64,000 nt of DNA from Streptomyces sp. NRRL S-37 (GTDB lineage: Bacteria > Actinomycetota > Actinomycetes > Streptomycetales > Streptomycetaceae). The translations under genes and the position numbers were made by a program. How positions within the stretch are numbered: position 1 is the stretch's first letter; each line of letters starts with the position of its first letter. Positions 55,555 to 64,000 of this stretch are shown here, one piece after another. Where the stretch lies: contig NZ_JOIZ01000005.1 of assembly GCF_000721605.1 (NCBI RefSeq), positions 248,001 through 312,000 of the forward strand, in the 5' to 3' direction. The notes beneath the pieces were generated by a model. It did no database searches, was not told where the DNA came from, and worked only from the letters and a program-made list of their open reading frames with translations.

Positions 55555-55684
55555 GCCGACCATTGTGCCGCGCGGGGCGGTCACGTCCGCGCGGATGTCC
55601 ACGGTGTGGAAACAGCGGCGTACAGCGCGTCGTTGAGAGGCGATTGGGTGGGCGGACTTCCCGCCCGGCCGTAGGCTGGCATGC

Positions 55685-56320
55685 ATGTCGACCCATGCCA
55701 AGCGTGAACGACTTCTCCTGGCCGATCTGCTGGAGACCGCGGGTCCCGAGGCCCCGACCCTGTGCGAGGGCTGGACGGCCCGGGACCTCGCCGCCCACGT
55801 GGTGGTGCGCGAGCGCCGGCCCGACGCGGCCGGCGGCATGCTGGTCAAGCAGCTGGCGGCCCGTCTGGAGCGGGTGACGGCGGAGTTCACCGCCAAGCCG
55901 TACGAGGAGCTGATCCAGCTCATCCGGACGGGTCCGCCGCGCTTCTCACCCTTCTCGCTCAAGCAGGTCGACGAGCTGTCGAACACCGTCGAGTTCTACG
56001 TCCACACCGAGGACGTGCGCCGCGCCCAGCCCGACTGGACGCCGCGTGCGCTCGACCCGGTGTTCCAGGACGCCCTGTGGTCGCGTCTGGAGCGCTCCGC
56101 GCGGTTGATGGGCCGCGGGGCGCCGACGGGTCTGGTGCTGCGCCGTCCGGACGGCCGGACGGTGGTGGCCCACCGTGGCACCCCGGTGGTCACGGTGACC
56201 GGGGAGCCGTCCGAGCTGGTGCTGTTCGCCTACGGCCGGCAGAGCGCCGCCAAGGTCGAGCTGGACGGCGACGAGGACGCGATCGCGAAGGCGCGCGAGA
56301 CCGGACAGCTCGGCATCTGA
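55685..56320 (+). CDS. TIGR03085 family protein (mycothiol-dependent maleylpyruvate isomerase-like)
   Basis: A 211-residue protein of the DinB-like, MDMPI_N superfamily. The opening [41 protein letters not shown] (about 8-48) is the diagnostic helix pair with the metal His in [28 protein letters not shown] (about 99-117) supplies the second His. The exact reaction is unknown; relatives use mycothiol. ATG 55685 is the start. It is divergent from hisI and co-directional with a VOC protein gene 23 bases on. Confidence 0.87.
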   Translation: MSTHAKRERLLLADLLETAGPEAPTLCEGWTARDLAAHVVVRERRPDAAGGMLVKQLAARLERVTAEFTAKPYEELIQLIRTGPPRFSPFSLKQVDELSNTVEFYVHTEDVRRAQPDWTPRALDPVFQDALWSRLERSARLMGRGAPTGLVLRRPDGRTVVAHRGTPVVTVTGEPSELVLFAYGRQSAAKVELDGDEDAIAKARETGQLGI

Positions 56321-56343
56321 ACCGCACCCGAAAGGCACAACTC

Positions 56344-56742
56344 GTGATCAAAGTGGCCATGACCAGTGTGTACGTCGACGACGTGGCGAAGGCGCACGCC
56401 TTCTACACCGATGTCCTCGGCTTCGAGACCCGCACCCACATGGATCTGGGCGACGGCACGCTGTTCGTCACCGTGGGCGCGAAGGACGGCGCCCAGCGGG
56501 ACCTGGAGCTGCTGCTGGAACCGGGGCAGGGGCCCATAGCGGAGCCGTACCGCAGGGCGGTGCGCGAGGCGGGGCTGCCCGCGATCGTGTTCTCCGTGGA
56601 CGACCTCCGCGCGGAGTTCGAACGGCTCCGCGGGGAGGGTGTCCACTTCGTCCAGGACCCGCAGGAGCAGGGGCCGGTGATCGCCGCCGTCCTGGACGAC
56701 ACGGTCGGCAATCTCGTCCAGCTGGCCCAGCCGGCCGGCTGA
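56344..56742 (+). CDS. VOC (glyoxalase) family protein
   Basis: A 132-residue vicinal-oxygen-chelate protein. It has the beta-alpha-beta-beta-beta repeat: VAMTSVYVDDVAKAHAFYTDVLGFETRTHMDLGDG in the first half and PAIVFSVDDLRAEFERLRGEGVHFVQDPQEQGPVIAAVLDDTVGNLVQLAQ in the second. Whether it is an isomerase, dioxygenase or binding protein cannot be told. GTG 56344 is the start. It ends 3 bases from the hisF stop on the other strand. Confidence 0.9.
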   Translation: MIKVAMTSVYVDDVAKAHAFYTDVLGFETRTHMDLGDGTLFVTVGAKDGAQRDLELLLEPGQGPIAEPYRRAVREAGLPAIVFSVDDLRAEFERLRGEGVHFVQDPQEQGPVIAAVLDDTVGNLVQLAQPAG

Positions 56743-56745
56743 GCC

Positions 56746-57501
56746 TCACCGCACCGGGTGACCGGCTCCCCGCAGCGTCTCCTTGACCTGGCCGATGCGC
56801 AGGTCGCCGAAGTGGAAGACGGAGGCGGCCAGCACCGCGTCCGCGCCCGCCGCGACCGCCGGCGGGAAGTCGGCGAGCTTGCCGGCGCCGCCGGAGGCGA
56901 TCACGGGGACGGTGACGTGCTTGCGGACGGCGGCGATCATCTCCAGGTCGTAGCCGTCCTTGGTGCCGTCGGCGTCCATGGAGTTGAGCAGGATCTCGCC
57001 GGCGCCCAGTTCGGCGGCCCGGTGCGCCCACTCGACGGCGTCGATGCCGGTGCCGCGACGGCCGCCGTGCGTGGTGACCTCGAAGGAGCCGGAGTCGGTG
57101 CGCCGGGCGTCGACCGAGAGGACGAGCACCTGCCGGCCGAAGCGTTCCGCGATCTCGCGGATGAGGTCGGGCCGGGCGATGGCCGCCGTGTTGACGCCCA
57201 CCTTGTCGGCGCCCGCGCGGAGCAGCTTGTCCACGTCCTCGGTGGTGCGGACGCCGCCGCCCACGGTGAGCGGGATGAACACCTGCTCGGCGGTGCGGCG
57301 TACCACGTCGTAGGTCGTCTCGCGGTTGCCGGACGAGGCGGTGATGTCCAGGAACGTCAGCTCGTCGGCGCCCTCGGCGTCGTACACCTTGGCCATCTCG
57401 ACGGGGTCGCCCGCGTCGCGCAGGTTCTGGAAGTTGACGCCCTTGACGACCCGGCCGCCGTCCACGTCCAGGCAGGGAATGACTCGGACCGCCAGGGTCA
57501 T
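56746..57501 (-). CDS. hisF: Imidazole glycerol phosphate synthase subunit HisF
   Basis: A 251-residue TIM-barrel cyclase that, with HisH, forms IGP and AICAR. It starts [21 protein letters not shown] with catalytic Asp11. The phosphate sites LTVGGGVRT and GGAG and the second catalytic Asp in [14 protein letters not shown] are in place. ATG 57501 has GAGGAG upstream and overlaps the RidA gene stop. Confidence 0.96.
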   Translation of the reverse strand: MTLAVRVIPCLDVDGGRVVKGVNFQNLRDAGDPVEMAKVYDAEGADELTFLDITASSGNRETTYDVVRRTAEQVFIPLTVGGGVRTTEDVDKLLRAGADKVGVNTAAIARPDLIREIAERFGRQVLVLSVDARRTDSGSFEVTTHGGRRGTGIDAVEWAHRAAELGAGEILLNSMDADGTKDGYDLEMIAAVRKHVTVPVIASGGAGKLADFPPAVAAGADAVLAASVFHFGDLRIGQVKETLRGAGHPVR

Positions 57502-57902
57502 GAATCCACGGCTCCTCTGAATGCTTCGAGTTCCACTGAGACCAGGACGCGCGAGTCGACGAAGCCCTCGACCACCAGGAGGGTGGTGACCGGGCGCACC
57601 GCGTCGAACAGCTCCTTGTGGGCGCGTCCGGCCGCGTCGACGTCCCGCGCGTGGGCGAGGTGGAGGCGCGTGCGGATCACGGACTCGATGCCGAGCCCGA
57701 ACGCGCCGATCGCCTCCAGCGCGCTGGTGAAGGCCACCTTGGCCTGTTCGTACGGGTCGCCCTCCCCGTACAGCACATCGCCCCGGAACGCGGTCGTGCC
57801 CGCCACCAGGACGCGGTCGCCCGCCGCCACGGCACGTGCGGAGCCGAGGATCTCCTCCCAGGGATTCGTGCCCTGCACGCGCCGTACGGCATCGGACGTC
57901 AT
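57498..57902 (-). CDS. RidA (YjgF/YER057c/UK114) family protein in the his operon
   Basis: A 134-residue RidA-fold protein. Core features are [58 protein letters not shown] (the conserved Arg of enamine deaminases, about 83) and [24 protein letters not shown]. RidA proteins hydrolyse reactive enamines such as 2-aminoacrylate. It is joined by 4-base overlaps to priA upstream and hisF downstream, so it is made in step with the cyclase. It may protect PLP enzymes such as HisC or TrpB from damage; that is inference. Confidence 0.88.
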   Translation of the reverse strand: MTSDAVRRVQGTNPWEEILGSARAVAAGDRVLVAGTTAFRGDVLYGEGDPYEQAKVAFTSALEAIGAFGLGIESVIRTRLHLAHARDVDAAGRAHKELFDAVRPVTTLLVVEGFVDSRVLVSVELEAFRGAVDS

Positions 57903-58624
57903 CGCGACACAGCCTCCAGGGCCTCTTCCAGGGTGAACGCCTTGGCGTACAGGGCCTTCCCGACGATGGCGCCCTCGACACCGAGCGGCACGAGGCCGGC
58001 GAGGGCGCGCAGGTCGTCCAGGGAGGAGACGCCGCCGGAGGCGACCACGGGGCGGTCGGTGGCGGCGCAGACGTTCTTCAGCAGCTCCAGGTTGGGGCCC
58101 TGGAGGGTGCCGTCCTTGGCGATGTCGGTGACGACGTAGCGGGCGCAGCCCTCCTTGTTCAGGCGGTCCAGCGTCTCGTAGAGGTCGCCGCCGTCGCGGG
58201 TCCAGCCGCGGCCGCGCAGGGTGGTGCCGCGGACGTCGAGGCCGACGGCGACCTTGTCGCCGTGCTCGGCGATGACCTTGGCGACCCATTCGGGGGTCTC
58301 CAGGGCGGCGGTGCCGAGGTTGACGCGGGTGCAGCCGGTGGCGAGGGCGGCGGCGAGGGTGTCGTCGTCGCGGATGCCGCCGGACAGCTCCACCTTGATG
58401 TCCATGGCCGCGGCGACCTCGGCGATCAGCGCGCGGTTGTCGCCGGTGCCGAACGCGGCGTCCAGGTCGACCAGGTGCAGCCACTCGGCGCCCGAGCGCT
58501 GCCAGGCGAGGGCGGCCTCCAGGGGGGAGCCGTAGGACGTCTCGGTGCCGGACTCGCCGTGCACGAGGCGGACGGCCTGGCCGTCGCGGACGTCGACGGC
58601 GGGGAGGAGTTCGAGCTTGGCCAT
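57899..58624 (-). CDS. priA: Bifunctional phosphoribosyl isomerase A (HisA/TrpF)
   Basis: A 241-residue TIM barrel that isomerises both ProFAR (histidine) and PRA (tryptophan). The residues known to matter in S. coelicolor PriA are present: Asp11 (LLPAVDV), Arg19 (QAVRLVHGE) and Asp130 (VGLDVRG). [12 protein letters not shown] and [13 protein letters not shown] are the phosphate sites. ATG 58624 is the start. The stop overlaps the RidA gene. No trpF is seen in the window, in keeping with the dual role. Confidence 0.95.
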   Translation of the reverse strand: MAKLELLPAVDVRDGQAVRLVHGESGTETSYGSPLEAALAWQRSGAEWLHLVDLDAAFGTGDNRALIAEVAAAMDIKVELSGGIRDDDTLAAALATGCTRVNLGTAALETPEWVAKVIAEHGDKVAVGLDVRGTTLRGRGWTRDGGDLYETLDRLNKEGCARYVVTDIAKDGTLQGPNLELLKNVCAATDRPVVASGGVSSLDDLRALAGLVPLGVEGAIVGKALYAKAFTLEEALEAVSR

Positions 58625-58628
58625 GTCT

Positions 58629-59270
58629 CTACAGGGTTCCGATCCAGTTGGTGAGGAGCTGGGCACCGGCGTCGCCGGACTTCTCGGGGTGGAACTGGGT
58701 GGCCCACAGGGCGCCGTTCTCCACGGCCGCCACGAAGGGCTTGCCGTGGGTGGACCAGGTGACCAGCGGGGCGCGCATCGCCGGGTTGGCGGTCTCCAGC
58801 GTCCAGTCGTGGACGGCGTAGGAGTGCACGAAGTAGAAGCGGGAGTCCGCGTCGAGGCCGGCGAACAGTTCGGAGCCGGCCGGGGCGTCCACGGTGTTCC
58901 AGCCCATGTGGGGCACGACGTCGGCCTGGAGCGGCTCGACGGAGCCGGGCCACTCGTCGAGGCCCTCGCTCTCCACGCCGTGTTCGATGCCCCGCGCGAA
59001 GAGGATCTGCATGCCGACGCAGATGCCCATCACCGGGCGGCCGCCGGAGAGCCTGCGGTCGACGATCCAGTCGCCGCGCGCCTCCTTGAGGCCCTTCATG
59101 CAGGCGGCGAAGGCGCCGACGCCGGGCACCAGCAGCCCGTCGGCGTTCATGGCCGCGTCGAAGTCGCGGGTGATCTCGACGTCGGCCCCCGCGCGGGCGA
59201 GGGCGCGCTCGGCGGAGCGGACGTTGCCGAAGCCGTAGTCGAAGACCACGACCTTCTTGGTGGTGCTCAA
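58629..59270 (-). CDS. hisH: Imidazole glycerol phosphate synthase subunit HisH
   Basis: A 213-residue class I glutamine amidotransferase that feeds ammonia to HisF. The nucleophile is Cys84 in GICVGMQ, and the His/Glu of the triad are in TQFHPEKSG (about 193-201). [12 protein letters not shown] and PHMGWN also match. The start is a TTG at 59270 (reading [13 protein letters not shown]), supported by GGAGG eight bases upstream. No ATG or GTG fits. It lies 4 bases after the small membrane protein gene. Confidence 0.95.
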   Translation of the reverse strand: MSTTKKVVVFDYGFGNVRSAERALARAGADVEITRDFDAAMNADGLLVPGVGAFAACMKGLKEARGDWIVDRRLSGGRPVMGICVGMQILFARGIEHGVESEGLDEWPGSVEPLQADVVPHMGWNTVDAPAGSELFAGLDADSRFYFVHSYAVHDWTLETANPAMRAPLVTWSTHGKPFVAAVENGALWATQFHPEKSGDAGAQLLTNWIGTL

Positions 59271-59274
59271 GGGT

Positions 59275-59433
59275 TCACACCTCCAGCCTCAGGAGCCCCG
59301 TGCCGAGGCACATCACGGCACCGATGGAGAGCAGCACGATGAGGCTCGTGGGCATCTTCTGCTTGACGAAGGAGATGATCCCGCCGACGAAGAACAGGCC
59401 GACGACGATCAGGACGGTGGACAGTCCGTTCAT
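59275..59433 (-). CDS. Small two-helix membrane protein in the his operon (52 aa)
   Basis: A 52-residue protein from ATG 59433 to TGA 59275. It starts [20 protein letters not shown] and ends [12 protein letters not shown]. Two hydrophobic segments (about 5-22 and 30-49) flank a basic turn (FVKQKMPTS), the shape of a small hairpin membrane protein. It begins 3 bases after the hisB stop and ends 4 bases before hisH, so it is made with the pathway enzymes. The spacing and third-base bias argue that it is real. It is below the length cut-off of most gene finders. Function is unknown. Confidence 0.78.
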   Translation of the reverse strand: MNGLSTVLIVVGLFFVGGIISFVKQKMPTSLIVLLSIGAVMCLGTGLLRLEV

Positions 59434-59436
59434 GGC

Positions 59437-60030
59437 TTACAGCGCGCCCTTCGTGGAGGGCAGGATGCCGGCCGCGCGGGGGTCGCGCTCGGAGGCGTAG
59501 CGCAGGGCGCGGGCGAGGGCCTTGAACTGGCACTCCACGATGTGGTGCGCGTTGCGCCCGTAGGGCACGTGCACGTGCAGCGCGATCTGGGCCTGGGCGA
59601 CGAAGGACTCCAGGATGTGCCGGGTCATCGTCACGTCGTACGCGCCGATCATCGGCGCCATGTTCTCGGGCTCGGTGTGCACGAGGTAGGGGCGGCCGGA
59701 CAGGTCGACGGTGACCTGGGCGAGGGACTCGTCCAGCGGGACCGTGCAGTTGCCGAAGCGGTAGATGCCCACCTTGTCGCCGAGTGCCTGCTTGAAGGCG
59801 GCGCCAAGCGCGAGGGCGGTGTCCTCGATGGTGTGGTGGGAGTCGATGTGCAGGTCGCCGTCGGTCTTCACGGTCAGGTCGAACAGGCCGTGCCGGCCGA
59901 GCTGGTCGAGCATGTGGTCGTAGAAGCCGACCCCGGTGGAGATCTCGGTCTTCCCGGTGCCGTCGAGGTCGATCTCGACGAGGACGGACGTCTCCTTGGT
60001 GGTGCGTTCCACGCGTCCAACGCGGCTCAT
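59437..60030 (-). CDS. hisB: Imidazoleglycerol-phosphate dehydratase
   Basis: A 197-residue manganese enzyme for the sixth histidine step. The metal-binding repeats are [17 protein letters not shown] and [18 protein letters not shown] in the first half, and TRHILESF and [19 protein letters not shown] in the second. It is monofunctional, without the histidinol phosphatase domain of enterobacterial HisB. The start overlaps the hisC stop (ATGA). Confidence 0.96.
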   Translation of the reverse strand: MSRVGRVERTTKETSVLVEIDLDGTGKTEISTGVGFYDHMLDQLGRHGLFDLTVKTDGDLHIDSHHTIEDTALALGAAFKQALGDKVGIYRFGNCTVPLDESLAQVTVDLSGRPYLVHTEPENMAPMIGAYDVTMTRHILESFVAQAQIALHVHVPYGRNAHHIVECQFKALARALRYASERDPRAAGILPSTKGAL

Positions 60031-61139
60031 GCGCTCTGCTCCTTCTTGATGTCACGGACCGCGTCGAGGAACGCGTCGTTCTCGGCGGGGGTGCCCGCGG
60101 TGACCCGCAGCCATCCCGGTACGCCGTTGTCCCGGACCAGGACGCCCCGGTCGAGGATCCTCCGCCAGGTGGCGTGGGAGTCCTCGAACCGTCCGAACTG
60201 GACGAAGTTGGCGTCGGACTCGGTCACCTCGTAGCCGAGGGCGCGCAGTTCGGCGACCAGGCGGTCGCGTTCGGCCTTCAGCTGCTCGACGTAGCCGAGC
60301 AGGGTGTCGGTGTGCTCCAGGGCGGCCAGCGCGGTCGCCTGGGTGACCGCCGAGAGGTGGTACGGCAGCCGGACGAGCTGGACGGCGTCGACGACCGCCG
60401 GGTGCGCGGCGAGGTAGCCCAGGCGCAGGCCCGCCGCGCCGAACGCCTTCGACATGGTGCGGGAGACGACCAGGTTCGGGCGCCCGTCGAGCAGCCGCAG
60501 CAGCGAGTCGCCGTGGCTGAACTCGATGTACGCCTCGTCGACGACCACCATCGAGGGCTTGGCGGCCTGGGCGGCCTCGTACAGCGCGAGGACCGTCTCC
60601 GGGGGGACCGCGTTGCCGGTGGGGTTGTTGGGGGTGGTGACGAAGACGACGTCGGGCCGGTGCTCGGCGATCGCCTTCTCGGCGGCGGCGAGGTCGATCG
60701 TGAAGTCCTCGTTGCGGGGTCCGGAGATCCAGCCGGTGCCGGTGCCGCGCGAGATCAGGCCGTGCATCGAGTACGACGGCTCGAAGCCGATGGCGGTGCG
60801 GCCCGGTCCGCCGAAGGTCTGCAGCAGTTGCTGGATGACCTCGTTGGAGCCGTTGGCGGCCCACACGTTCTCGACGCCGAGCGGGTGTCCGGACGTCTTC
60901 GTCAGGTACTCGGCCAGCCTGGTGCGCAGTTCGACCGCGTCCCGGTCGGGGTAGCGGTTGAGGTGCCGGGCCGCCTCGCGAACCCGCTCGGTGATCCGCT
61001 CGACCAGCGGTTCGGGCAGCGGGTAGGGGTTCTCGTTGGTGTTCAGCCGTACGGGGACGTCCAGCTGGGGGGCGCCGTAGGGGGACTTGCCGCGCAGCTC
61101 GTCCCGTACGGGGAGGTCGTCGATGCTCACGTCGCTCAC
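60027..61139 (-). CDS. hisC: Histidinol-phosphate aminotransferase
   Basis: A 370-residue class I/II PLP aminotransferase. [17 protein letters not shown] opens the fold, [12 protein letters not shown] binds the PLP phosphate, TTPNNPTGN is the substrate loop, VVDEAYIEF carries the Asp/Tyr pair, and [18 protein letters not shown] holds the PLP Lys (about 235). GTG 61139 overlaps the hisD stop (GTGA). The stop overlaps hisB. Confidence 0.96.
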   Translation of the reverse strand: MSDVSIDDLPVRDELRGKSPYGAPQLDVPVRLNTNENPYPLPEPLVERITERVREAARHLNRYPDRDAVELRTRLAEYLTKTSGHPLGVENVWAANGSNEVIQQLLQTFGGPGRTAIGFEPSYSMHGLISRGTGTGWISGPRNEDFTIDLAAAEKAIAEHRPDVVFVTTPNNPTGNAVPPETVLALYEAAQAAKPSMVVVDEAYIEFSHGDSLLRLLDGRPNLVVSRTMSKAFGAAGLRLGYLAAHPAVVDAVQLVRLPYHLSAVTQATALAALEHTDTLLGYVEQLKAERDRLVAELRALGYEVTESDANFVQFGRFEDSHATWRRILDRGVLVRDNGVPGWLRVTAGTPAENDAFLDAVRDIKKEQSA

Positions 61140-62461
61140 TTGTTCTCGGGCACCTTCCAGCCGAACCTTGCCTTGATCGCCGCGCCGTGCGCGGGCAGGT
61201 CCTCCGCCTCCGCCAGCGTGACCACGTGGTGCGCGACCTCGGCCAGCGCGTCCTCGGTGTAGTCGACGATGTGGATGCCGCGCAGGAAGGACTGGACGGA
61301 CAGGCCCGAGGAGTGGCAGGCGCAGCCGCCGGTGGGCAGCACGTGGTTGGAGCCGGCCGCGTAGTCGCCGAGGGAGACCGGGGACCAGGGGCCGACGAAG
61401 ACCGCGCCCGCGTTGCGCACCCGGTCGGCGACCGCGGCGGCGTCGGCGGTCTGGATCTCCAGGTGCTCGGCGCCGTAGGCGTCGACGACCCGCAGGCCCT
61501 CCTCGAGGCCGTCGACCAGGACGATGGCGGACTGGCGGCCGGACAGGGCCGGGACGATCCGCTCGTCGATGTGCTTGCTGGCCTCGACCTGGGGTTCCAG
61601 CTCCTTCTCCACGGCGTCCGCGAGCTCGGCGGAGTCGGTGACGAGGACGGCGGCGGCCAGCGGGTCGTGCTCGGCCTGGCTGATCAGGTCGGAGGCCACG
61701 TGCACCGGGTCGGCCGTGGAGTCCGCGAGGATCGCGATCTCGGTCGGGCCGGCCTCGGCGTCGATGCCGATCATGCCGGTGAAGTAGCGCTTGGCGGCGG
61801 CGACCCAGATGTTGCCGGGACCGGTGACCATGTTCGCGGGCGGGCAGGACTCGGTGCCGTACGCGAACATCGCGACGGCGGTGGCGCCGCCGGCCGCGTA
61901 GACCTCGTCGACGCCGAGCAGGGCGCAGGCGGCGAGGATGGTCGGGTGCGGCAGCCCGCCGAACTCGGCCTGGGCCGGGGAGGCGAGCGCGAGGGACGGG
62001 ACGCCGGCCTCCTGGGCGGGCACGGCGTTCATGATCACGGAGGACGGGTAGACGGACCGGCCGCCGGGCGCGTACAGGCCCACGCGGTCGACCGGGACCC
62101 ATTTCTCGGTGACCGTGCCGCCGGGCACGACCTGGGTGGTGTGCGTGGTGCGGCGCTGCGCGCGGTGGACGAGGCGGGCCCGGCGGATCGACTCCTCCAG
62201 GGCGGCGCGCACGGCAGGGTCGAGCTCCTCCAGCGCGCGCTCCAGGGCGGCGGCCGGGACCCGTACCCGCTCCAGCTTCACGCCGTCGAACCGCTCGGCG
62301 AAGTCGATCAGCGCCGCGTCGCCCCGATGATGCACGTCCTCGCAGATGGGCCGCACCTTCTCCAGGGCGGCCGCGACGTCGAAGTCGGCTCGGGGCAGCA
62401 GGTCGCGCAGGGCGGGGCCCTCGGGGAGGGCGTCGCCGCGCAGATCGATTCGGGAGATCAC
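61136..62461 (-). CDS. hisD: Histidinol dehydrogenase
   Basis: A 441-residue zinc enzyme for the last two steps of histidine synthesis and the first gene of the his operon. Signature blocks are [54 protein letters not shown], the metal Gln/His in [12 protein letters not shown], and [20 protein letters not shown] 62461 ([15 protein letters not shown]) is used; GTG 62467 two codons earlier is possible. The promoter must lie in 62468-62655. Confidence 0.95.
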   Translation of the reverse strand: MISRIDLRGDALPEGPALRDLLPRADFDVAAALEKVRPICEDVHHRGDAALIDFAERFDGVKLERVRVPAAALERALEELDPAVRAALEESIRRARLVHRAQRRTTHTTQVVPGGTVTEKWVPVDRVGLYAPGGRSVYPSSVIMNAVPAQEAGVPSLALASPAQAEFGGLPHPTILAACALLGVDEVYAAGGATAVAMFAYGTESCPPANMVTGPGNIWVAAAKRYFTGMIGIDAEAGPTEIAILADSTADPVHVASDLISQAEHDPLAAAVLVTDSAELADAVEKELEPQVEASKHIDERIVPALSGRQSAIVLVDGLEEGLRVVDAYGAEHLEIQTADAAAVADRVRNAGAVFVGPWSPVSLGDYAAGSNHVLPTGGCACHSSGLSVQSFLRGIHIVDYTEDALAEVAHHVVTLAEAEDLPAHGAAIKARFGWKVPENK

Positions 62462-62518
62462 ATGCACAATTCTCTCAGACCCGCACGGTGGGCCGTCCGC
62501 CCGTTCCAATGGCTGATA

Positions 62519-62583
62519 CGTCACGCCCTCGGTGACGGTGCGCGCACATTTCCGAGATCCTCTTCACTTTCCGTGTTCAACAC
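62519..62583. promoter_or_regulatory. Dyad symmetries in the hisD divergent promoter region
   Basis: CGTCAC (62519-62524) and GTGACG (62532-62537) form an inverted repeat with 7 bases between. GTGTT-C-AACAC (62573-62583) is a perfect palindrome, and a further CGTCACCG follows at 62583-62590. These are possible sites for a his regulator. I see no confident -35/-10 pair. Confidence 0.3.
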
Positions 62584-62655
62584 GTCACCGTACCGGGCAT
62601 GAACGGTTGTACGAAGGGACGAACCGGCGAGTAGATGAGGAGGAGGGGGAGCTCC

Positions 62656-64000
62656 GTGACCGAGGGGGTGGGACCGGGCGGCGGTGAGCCGCCGGAGGAT
62701 CTGACCGCCACGGAGGCCGGGATGTGGCAGGCCTTCCGCAACGGCAGCGTGTACGACCTGAGCAGCGGGGACACGACCGTCGACGATCCGCACGGAGGGC
62801 ATCCGTGGGGTCCCGAGCGGACGGTCCGGGCGCGCGTCGTGTGCTGGCTGCTGCTGGACGGACCACCCGCCCTGGCCGGCCGGGTCTCGTCGCTGAAGCT
62901 GGTCGGGGTACGGATCAGCGGCGTGCTGGACCTGGCGGGCGGCACGGTGGTGCCGTACCTGGAGATGCGGGCCTGCCGCTTCGAGCGGGACGTGCTGCTG
63001 CCGGAGGCCCGTTTCACGACCGTGCGGATGGTGGACTGCTCGATACCGCGCCTGGAGGCGGCCCGGCTGCACACCGAGGGCGATCTGCATCTGCCGCGCT
63101 GCCGGTTCACGGGCGGCATACGGCTCACCGACGCGCGGATCGGCACGGATCTGCTGCTCAACCAGGCGATCGTGCACCGGGACCGCAGCGGCCGCTCGAT
63201 AGCCGCCGACGGGATGAACGTGGGCCAGGACCTCCAGGCGGAGATGCTGGAGTCGCACGGCGAGCTGAGCCTGCGCAGCGCGACGATCGGCGTGTCGCTG
63301 AGCCTGCGCGGGGCCCGGCTGGTCAACCCGTACACCCGGCTCGCGCTGAACGCGCCGCAGCTGACCGTGGAGCGCTCGCTGTACCTGACCCCGGCGGGGG
63401 TGGGTGCCCAGGCGCGCAGCGGGATGACACCGGCGCGCGGGACGCGGATCCAGCGCTTCGAGTGCCAGGGCGGGGTGCGCCTGGACGACGGGCGGTTCGG
63501 GGACGCGGTCGACTTCGAGGGGGCCCGGTTCACCTTCACCGACGAGCAGGAGCTGTCGCTGCGCCGGGTGCAGACGCCGGAGCTGCGCTTCCTCGGGGAG
63601 CGGCCGGTGCGCGGCAGGGTCGTGCTGTCGGGGGCGAAGGTGGTCAACCTGATGGACAAGGCGGACAGCTGGCCCGGACCGGGCCGGCTGCACATGGGCG
63701 GCTTCACCTACGAGAACCTGGTGCCGCGCGGGCCGTTCCCGCTGGCGCTGCGGCTGCGCTGGGTGGACGCGGCGAGCGCCGAGTACAACCCGGAGCCGTA
63801 CGAGCGGCTGGCCGCCGTACTGCGGGAGGGCGGGGAGGACGAGGACGCCCGCGAGGTGCTGCTCGCCAAGCAGCGCCGGCGCCGCGAGAGCCTGCCGGTC
63901 GCGGCCAAGCTGTGGGGGTACGCGCAGGACTGGACGGTCGCCTACGGATACCGTCCGGGCCGGGCGGCGGTGTGGATGGCGGTCCTGTGGGCGGCCGGTT
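62656..64000 (+). CDS. Beta-solenoid membrane protein, 5' part
   Basis: The frame is open to the window edge, giving 448 residues. GTG 62656 has a strong GAGGAGGGGG. After a short Gly/Pro-rich start come many degenerate repeats of about 20 residues: SLKLVGVRISGVLDLAGG, LEMRACRFERDVLLPEARF, VRMVDCSIPRLEAARLH and LHLPRCRFTGGIRLTDARI. They have the alternating pattern of a right-handed beta-solenoid, like pentapeptide or bactofilin-type proteins. From about 400 the sequence turns helical and charged (REVLLAKQRRRRESLPVAAKLWGYAQDW) and then starts a membrane segment (AAVWMAVLWAAG) at the edge. I do not know its function. It is divergent from the his operon. Confidence 0.8.
   Translation, partial: MTEGVGPGGGEPPEDLTATEAGMWQAFRNGSVYDLSSGDTTVDDPHGGHPWGPERTVRARVVCWLLLDGPPALAGRVSSLKLVGVRISGVLDLAGGTVVPYLEMRACRFERDVLLPEARFTTVRMVDCSIPRLEAARLHTEGDLHLPRCRFTGGIRLTDARIGTDLLLNQAIVHRDRSGRSIAADGMNVGQDLQAEMLESHGELSLRSATIGVSLSLRGARLVNPYTRLALNAPQLTVERSLYLTPAGVGAQARSGMTPARGTRIQRFECQGGVRLDDGRFGDAVDFEGARFTFTDEQELSLRRVQTPELRFLGERPVRGRVVLSGAKVVNLMDKADSWPGPGRLHMGGFTYENLVPRGPFPLALRLRWVDAASAEYNPEPYERLAAVLREGGEDEDAREVLLAKQRRRRESLPVAAKLWGYAQDWTVAYGYRPGRAAVWMAVLWAAG

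Noticed and set aside
55171..55986. A longer hisI that begins near 55986
   Set aside because: The upstream extension overlaps the divergent TIGR03085 gene and has no family similarity. HisI homology begins shortly after ATG 55554.

Overview
The window is a stretch of Streptomyces core chromosome. The evidence is very high GC, strong G/C bias at third codon positions, many GTG starts, purine-rich Shine-Dalgarno sequences and 4-base stop/start overlaps. The gene order polA ... liv ABC genes ... pdtaR, tRNA-Leu, pyk ... gltBD ... lgt, trp, his also fits. From memory, it matches the Streptomyces coelicolor region from polA to hisD. I see no insertion sequence, prophage, CRISPR array, rRNA or biosynthetic gene cluster.

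Layout. 1-8040: the end of a DUF4184 membrane protein gene, a small hypothetical gene, polA between two clusters of a short genus-type intergenic repeat, a YdeP-like molybdopterin oxidoreductase, a hotdog thioesterase and two exported proteins. 8329-14085: a five-gene branched-chain amino acid (HAAT) ABC transporter whose LivM has an unusual N-terminal extension. 14153-17310: the ANTAR response regulator pdtaR and pyk, separated by tRNA-Leu(CAA) and a stand-alone HTH plus LAGLIDADG protein. 17462-24497: a SIMPL-domain protein, a Tat-exported 5'-nucleotidase, an orphan N-hydroxylating monooxygenase, and a TetR/FAD-monooxygenase divergon with two matching operators. 24597-31934: aminopeptidase N, an orphan receiver protein, chorismate mutase, a HEXXH/zinc-ribbon protein, a vWA protein, and a rhomboid protease coupled to a GH46 chitosanase. 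32058-39216: gltD, gltB and a VIT-family metal transporter.

39477-46571 is the least explained block. Four adjacent ADP-ribosylglycohydrolase-fold proteins are followed by a class III CoA-transferase and a CitE-like lyase, and nearly all the junctions overlap or are very close. One paralog has lost metal-site residues. Another carries an in-frame insertion built from an intergenic repeat.

46776-62461 is the lgt/DsbA/trp/his region, almost all on the minus strand. It holds hisD-hisC-hisB-small membrane protein-hisH-priA-ridA-hisF, then hisI-trpE-TIGR02234-HGxxPAAW-DUF2752-trpC-trpM-trpB-trpA. PriA carries the residues of the dual HisA/TrpF isomerase, which fits the absence of a separate trpF here. 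Two genes too short for routine calling are clear: a 56-residue trpM-like gene and a 52-residue membrane protein gene in the his operon. The window ends inside a beta-solenoid membrane protein on the plus strand.
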